Positions 60,484-64,000 of a DNA stretch of 64,000 nucleotides are shown one piece after another. The DNA lies in the NCBI GenBank assembly GCA_031081675.1, contig JAVHLZ010000004.1, forward strand, positions 52,311-116,310. Direction: 5' to 3'. A program made the translations under genes and the position numbers. The number at the start of each line of letters is the position of its first letter. The stretch's first letter is position 1. Under the pieces are notes generated by a model. That model was not told the origin of the DNA. It did not search any database and saw nothing but the letters and a program-made list of their open reading frames with translations. The stretch comes from Armatimonadota bacterium (GTDB lineage: Bacteria; Sysuimicrobiota; Sysuimicrobiia; Sysuimicrobiales; Kaftiobacteriaceae).

Positions 60484-60861
60484 ATGGCCACCACTCTCAA
60501 GGACCTGTTGCGGGCGCTGGTGGGGGGTATCGAAGGCCTGGTGGGCGCCGCCGTGGTCAACATGGACGGCAGCCCCGTGGAAGTCCTCAAGGTGGACCCC
60601 CACTTCGCCATCGAGGAGGTCGCCCCCGAAGGCGCCGTGGCCGGCAAAGTGCTGGACTACCTGTGCCAGAAGGTGGACGGCGGCCCCATCGACCACATCA
60701 TGCTGGTGGCCGAGCGCTACATCCTCCTGATGGCCATGGCCGGCCAGGAGTATTACGTGGCCATCGTCATCCACCCGCGGGGAAACGTGGGCAAGGCGCG
60801 CCTGCAGCTGCGCCGCTTCATGCCCGAGATTGCGTCGGTGCTCAACGCCGGGGTGATCTGA
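60484..60861 (+). CDS. Roadblock/LC7-like protein
   Basis: 125 aa starting MATTLKDLLRALVGGIEGLVGAAVVNMDG. The fold pattern fits the Roadblock/LC7 or profilin-like small domains that regulate Ras-like GTPases (MglB) or serve as polarity factors. It differs from the second Roadblock gene downstream in sequence. Context with pilB suggests control of pilus position. Confidence 0.7.
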   Translation: MATTLKDLLRALVGGIEGLVGAAVVNMDGSPVEVLKVDPHFAIEEVAPEGAVAGKVLDYLCQKVDGGPIDHIMLVAERYILLMAMAGQEYYVAIVIHPRGNVGKARLQLRRFMPEIASVLNAGVI

Positions 60862-61012
60862 ACGGTCGAGGCGTCGGAGCGTGGGACCGTTGGAGCGGTG
60901 ACACGAGGATGCTGGCCCGGCGGACAGGCGAGGTCACACGCCCGCTCCAGGGGCGCTCCCGTTCCGACGCGTCACCACTCCGGCGCGTGAACGCCCGGAA
61001 AGGAGCCCGGGG
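60862..61012. repeat. GGAGCG-type degenerate inverted repeat
   Basis: Bases 60870-60905 (GCGTCGGAGCGTGGGACC... GGAGCGGTGACACG) are roughly mirrored by 60947-60985 (CAGGGGCGCTCCCGTTCCGACGCGTCACC in part). The 151-base gap lies between the two Roadblock genes and holds no other gene. Confidence 0.45.
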
Positions 61013-61387
61013 ATGCATTCGGTGGATGTGACGGCAGGCGGGCTGCGGGGCATTCTGGACGCCCTGTTGCGGGTGGACGGGGTGACCGCGGCCCTGGTGG
61101 TCGGCCGCGACGGTTTCGTGATCGAGGCGGCCACGGCCCACCCGGTGGACACCGACTCGGTGGGGGCCATCGCCGCCAGCAGCCTGGCGGCCGCGGAGGC
61201 CATGGGCACCGAGCTGAACCTGGGCGCCCTGGGATCCATTCTCATCGAGTACGACGTGGGGCCGGTGGCCGTGACCCCCGTGGGGCCGGATGCCTGCCTG
61301 GCGGTGGTGGGCAACCAGGGGGCAAACCTGGGCCGCCTGCGCATCGAGATGCGCAAGATCCGCCAGGCGGTGGCCAGCCAGCTCTGA
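61013..61387 (+). CDS. Roadblock/LC7 (MglB-like) protein
   Basis: 124 aa. GLRGILDALLRVDGVTAALVVGRDGFVIEA is the standard Roadblock beginning; LNLGALGSILIEYDVGPV and LRIEMRKIRQAV complete the fold. MglB-type proteins act as GTPase-activating proteins for MglA in setting cell polarity; no MglA gene is in view. Confidence 0.88.
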   Translation: MHSVDVTAGGLRGILDALLRVDGVTAALVVGRDGFVIEAATAHPVDTDSVGAIAASSLAAAEAMGTELNLGALGSILIEYDVGPVAVTPVGPDACLAVVGNQGANLGRLRIEMRKIRQAVASQL

Positions 61388-61436
61388 TGGCGTGGACGGC
61401 TGAAGGCGGACGTCACAGGTCCTCGAGCCAGCTCCC

Positions 61437-63887
61437 ATGACCATGGACGTGACGGAGTACAAGCAGCGGCTGAAGATCCCCGCTCGCAACACCACCCTGG
61501 AGCGGGCTCTGACCTTCCACCACGCCCGGGTGCTGGAGGCCCGGGGGCAGCACGACGAGGCGGTGGCGGCCTACAAGAAGGTGCTGGAACTGGCCCCCGA
61601 GGACGCCGTGGCCTATGCCCGGCTGGCGTCCCTGTACGTCCAGCGGGGCGTGCCGCGGGCGGCGGTGATGGTGTACGTGGCCCTGGCGGAGATGCAGATC
61701 GGCCGCGAGCGGTGGGAGAAGGCGGCCCTGGCCTACGAGCGGGCCAGCGAGCTGGCCCCCGACGACGGCGAGATCCACACGGCGCTGCGGGATGTGTACA
61801 TCAAGATGGGCCGGCTGAAGGACGCGGCCAAGGTGCAGGAGCGCATCGACCGCACGGTCGCCGGCCCCCGGTCGGCCCCGGCCGCGCCGCCCGCCCCGAT
61901 CCCCGCGCCGCCCGTCACTCCCCCTCCGCCTGACGGCGAGCCGCCGGCACCGGTGTCGCTGACCCCCCTGGGGCCTGCTCCCGCACCGCCGCCATCGCCC
62001 CCGAAGCCACCCGCCGACACATCCCCTCCGGCCGCGCGCCCGCCCTCGGCGGAGCGCCTGCCAGGACGGCCGCCGGAGAAGGCGCCGCCGGCCCCACAGA
62101 AGCCGCCGGCCCGCCCTCCCCAGCCTCCGGCATCTCCCGGCAGAACCCAGCCGGCTCCGCCGCCGGCCGAGGCCGTCCGGCGGCCCCGGCGGTCGGAATC
62201 CCTGGGCCAGATCCTCCTGGACGAGGGCCTGGTGACCCGGGAGCAGCTGGACAAGGCCATCCACACCCAGCAACGCTCGGGGGGCCATCTGGGCCGGATC
62301 CTGGTCGAGCAGGGGGTACTGACCGACCAGCAGCTGGCGAAGGTCCTGGCCCTGCAGTGGGGCCTGCCCTACGTGGAGCTGGGCTCGCTGGAGATCGACG
62401 ACACGGTGGTCAAGCTCATCCCCCAGCACCTGGCCCACCGGCACAAGGTCCTGGCGATCGAGCGGACCCGCAAGAAGCTCAAGCTGGCCATCGCCGACCC
62501 CCTCAACGTGGTCGCCCTGGACGACGTGCGGCTGGTGACCGGGCTGGAGATCGAGCCGGTGGTGGCGGCCGAGGAGGACATCGTGGCCGCCATCGGCCGC
62601 TACTACAGCGGCGGGATCGACCTGGACGAGGCCATGCGCCAGGCCGTGGCCGCCGAGGTGGACGTCCCCGAGGAGAAAACCGAGGACCTGTCCGTCGAGA
62701 AGCTGCGCACCCTGACCGAGGAAGCCCCGGTGGTGCGCCTGGTGAACCTGATCATCAGCCAGGCCATCGCCGACGGCGCCAGCGACATCCACATCGAGCC
62801 CCACCGGCGCAGCGTCCAGGTCCGCTACCGCATCGACGGCCTGCTGCACGACGTCATGACCCCGCCCAAGTCCCTGCAGGCGGCCATCGTCTCCCGGGTG
62901 AAGATCATGGCCAACCTGGACATCGCCGAGAGGAGGCTGCCCCAGGACGGCCGCATCCACGTGGTGATCGAGAACAAGGAGTACGACCTGCGGGTGTCCA
63001 CCCTGCCCACGGTGTTCGGGGAGAAGGTGGTGATGCGCATCCTGGACCAGTCCAGCACCCGCCTGGGCCTGAACAAACTGGGTTTCACCCCGTCCATGCT
63101 GGAGATCTGGGAGAGTCTGGTGAGCAAGCCCTACGGGATGATCCTGGTCAGCGGCCCCACCGGCAGCGGCAAGACCACCACCCTGTACTCCACCCTGCAC
63201 AAGATCAACACCCTGGACAAGAACATCCTGACCATCGAGGACCCGGTGGAGTACCAGCTGCCCCGGGTCAACCAGGTGCACGTCAACCCCAAGGCCGGCC
63301 TGACGTTTGCCAGCGGCCTGCGGTCGTTCCTGCGCCAGGACCCCGACATCATCATGGTGGGCGAGATCCGCGACCGGGAGACGGCCGAGATCGCCATCCA
63401 GGCGTCCCTGACCGGCCACCTGGTCCTGTCCACCATCCACACCAACGACGCCCCCAGCGCCACCACCCGGCTCATCGACATGGGCATCGAGCCGTTTTTG
63501 GTCAGCTCGTCGCTGATCGGGGTGCTGGCCCAGCGCCTGGCCCGGACCATCTGCGCCCACTGCAAGGAAGCCTACACCCCGCCGGTGGAGGCCCTGCACC
63601 GCCTGGGCCTGCGGCCGGAGGAGGGCGAGGAGATCGTCTTCTACCGGGGCCGGGGCTGCGACCGGTGCAAGGGCACCGGCTACAAGGGCCGCACCGGGAT
63701 CTTCGAGCTGATGGTGATGAGCGAGGCCATCCGGGAGCTGGTCCTCAAGGGCGCCTCCGCCGCCCAGATCCGCGACCAGGCGGTGGCCGAGGGGATGAAG
63801 ACCCTGGCCGAGGATGGTATCCTCAAAGTACTCGAAGGCGTCACCACCGTCGACGAACTCCTGCGGGTCGTCTTCGTGGAGCAGTAG
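61437..63887 (+). CDS. pilB: type IV pilus assembly ATPase PilB with N-terminal TPR domain
   Basis: 816 aa, about 250 longer than usual. Residues 20-140 form TPR repeats (HDEAVAAYKKVLELAPEDAVAYARLASLY); 141-255 a Pro/Ala-rich linker; 256-400 the GspE N-terminal domain (LGQILLDEGLVTREQLDKAI); 430-810 the ATPase: Walker A GPTGSGKTTT (about 574), Asp box, Walker B IIMVGEIRDRETAE, His box HTNDAPSATTRL and a zinc site CAHC...CDRCKGTGYKGRTGIFEL. Powers pilus extension. Last complete gene of the c-di-GMP operon. Confidence 0.94.
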   Translation: MTMDVTEYKQRLKIPARNTTLERALTFHHARVLEARGQHDEAVAAYKKVLELAPEDAVAYARLASLYVQRGVPRAAVMVYVALAEMQIGRERWEKAALAYERASELAPDDGEIHTALRDVYIKMGRLKDAAKVQERIDRTVAGPRSAPAAPPAPIPAPPVTPPPPDGEPPAPVSLTPLGPAPAPPPSPPKPPADTSPPAARPPSAERLPGRPPEKAPPAPQKPPARPPQPPASPGRTQPAPPPAEAVRRPRRSESLGQILLDEGLVTREQLDKAIHTQQRSGGHLGRILVEQGVLTDQQLAKVLALQWGLPYVELGSLEIDDTVVKLIPQHLAHRHKVLAIERTRKKLKLAIADPLNVVALDDVRLVTGLEIEPVVAAEEDIVAAIGRYYSGGIDLDEAMRQAVAAEVDVPEEKTEDLSVEKLRTLTEEAPVVRLVNLIISQAIADGASDIHIEPHRRSVQVRYRIDGLLHDVMTPPKSLQAAIVSRVKIMANLDIAERRLPQDGRIHVVIENKEYDLRVSTLPTVFGEKVVMRILDQSSTRLGLNKLGFTPSMLEIWESLVSKPYGMILVSGPTGSGKTTTLYSTLHKINTLDKNILTIEDPVEYQLPRVNQVHVNPKAGLTFASGLRSFLRQDPDIIMVGEIRDRETAEIAIQASLTGHLVLSTIHTNDAPSATTRLIDMGIEPFLVSSSLIGVLAQRLARTICAHCKEAYTPPVEALHRLGLRPEEGEEIVFYRGRGCDRCKGTGYKGRTGIFELMVMSEAIRELVLKGASAAQIRDQAVAEGMKTLAEDGILKVLEGVTTVDELLRVVFVEQ

Positions 63888-63986
63888 GGAAGAGGGAAAA
63901 AGGAAGAGGGAAGAGGGAAGAGGGAAAAGGCTTGAGACCCTAGCGAGGTAGGTTGTTCCCTCATCCTTCTTCCCTCTTCCCTCCCG
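63888..63986. repeat. purine-rich GGGAAGAGGGAA repeats with inverted copy
   Basis: Bases 63888-63930 are a purine run of GGGAAGA units. After about 25 mixed bases, 63956-63984 carries the complementary pyrimidine run (CCTTCTTCCCTCTTCCCTC). The transcript could form a long A/G:C/U hairpin between pilB and the next gene. The same purine unit follows rng at 23561. Confidence 0.65.
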
Positions 63987-63994
63987 GAGGTTGT

Positions 63995-64000
63995 ATGGGC
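63995..64000 (+). CDS. start of the next gene (two codons only)
   Basis: An ATG at 63995 with GGAGG 5 bases upstream probably opens the next gene of the pilus operon. pilT would be a normal neighbour, but only two codons are visible and no identity can be claimed. Confidence 0.4.

Overview
The window is a gene-dense, very GC-rich stretch of a bacterial chromosome. Gene order is Firmicutes-like: radC-mreBCD-pbp2-rodA-rng-rplU-rpmA-obg-nadD-rsfS, alaS-ruvX-DUF1292-mltG-yqeG, DUF4321, YqeG and two T-box leaders. It also carries a complete system I (Ccm) cytochrome c maturation operon, lipoprotein cytochromes and a type IV pilus ATPase. This mix suggests a deep-branching, high-GC member of the Terrabacteria/Bacillati rather than a classical Firmicute or proteobacterium. 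A lineage such as Sysuimicrobiota/CSP1-3 or Armatimonadota is a guess, not something the sequence proves. I see no CRISPR array, prophage, insertion sequence or rRNA.

Layout. 0.4-5.9 kb (minus): ccmABCDEFGH, with neighbouring genes overlapping by a few bases. 6.1-11.7 kb (plus): an unusual respiratory cluster with a diheme cytochrome c lipoprotein, a Rieske protein, a cytochrome b lacking the ligands for one heme, a second cytochrome b fused to a 2[4Fe-4S] ferredoxin, an MvhD/FlpD-type iron-sulfur protein, three tiny membrane proteins and a cupredoxin. The Ccm system next door would attach heme to its cytochrome c. 11.7-15.5 kb: polyprenyl diphosphate synthase, an SDR, membrane proteins and TatAC (the Rieske protein has a Tat-like signal). 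15.6-29.3 kb: cell shape, ribosome and GTPase housekeeping genes.

29.4-33.3 kb: a leucine T-box leader controls ilvE-leuS, and a complete tRNA-Ala(GGC) gene lies inside that leader, between stem III and the antiterminator. 33.3-35.9 kb (minus): an ECF sigma factor, its zinc anti-sigma factor, an RseB-like protein and ComEA. 36-39.7 kb: MazG-like protein, dipeptidase and a polyamine operon (pyruvoyl arginine decarboxylase, spermidine synthase, agmatinase). 39.8-49.9 kb: a degenerate glycosidase-like secreted protein, then a branched-chain-amino-acid-type (Liv) ABC transporter split between strands and interleaved with two acyl-CoA ligases. This suggests uptake and activation of an organic or aromatic acid.

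49.9-58.9 kb: rpsU, yqeY, Nudix, an aminotransferase, a T-box-regulated alaS, ruvX, mltG, yqeG and a lytic transglycosylase. 59-64 kb: a strong promoter and a cyclic-di-GMP-I riboswitch lead into a sigma factor, a MerR regulator, two Roadblock/LC7 proteins and a PilB ATPase with an N-terminal TPR extension. This reads as a c-di-GMP-controlled surface motility or pilus operon that continues beyond the window.

Several intergenic gaps hold low-complexity or palindromic repeats (GGGAAGAGGGAA, GATCCCGGATC, GTCTGACCCC, GCGGGAACGCGGGAG). Two of these families also appear inside the leuS reading frame.
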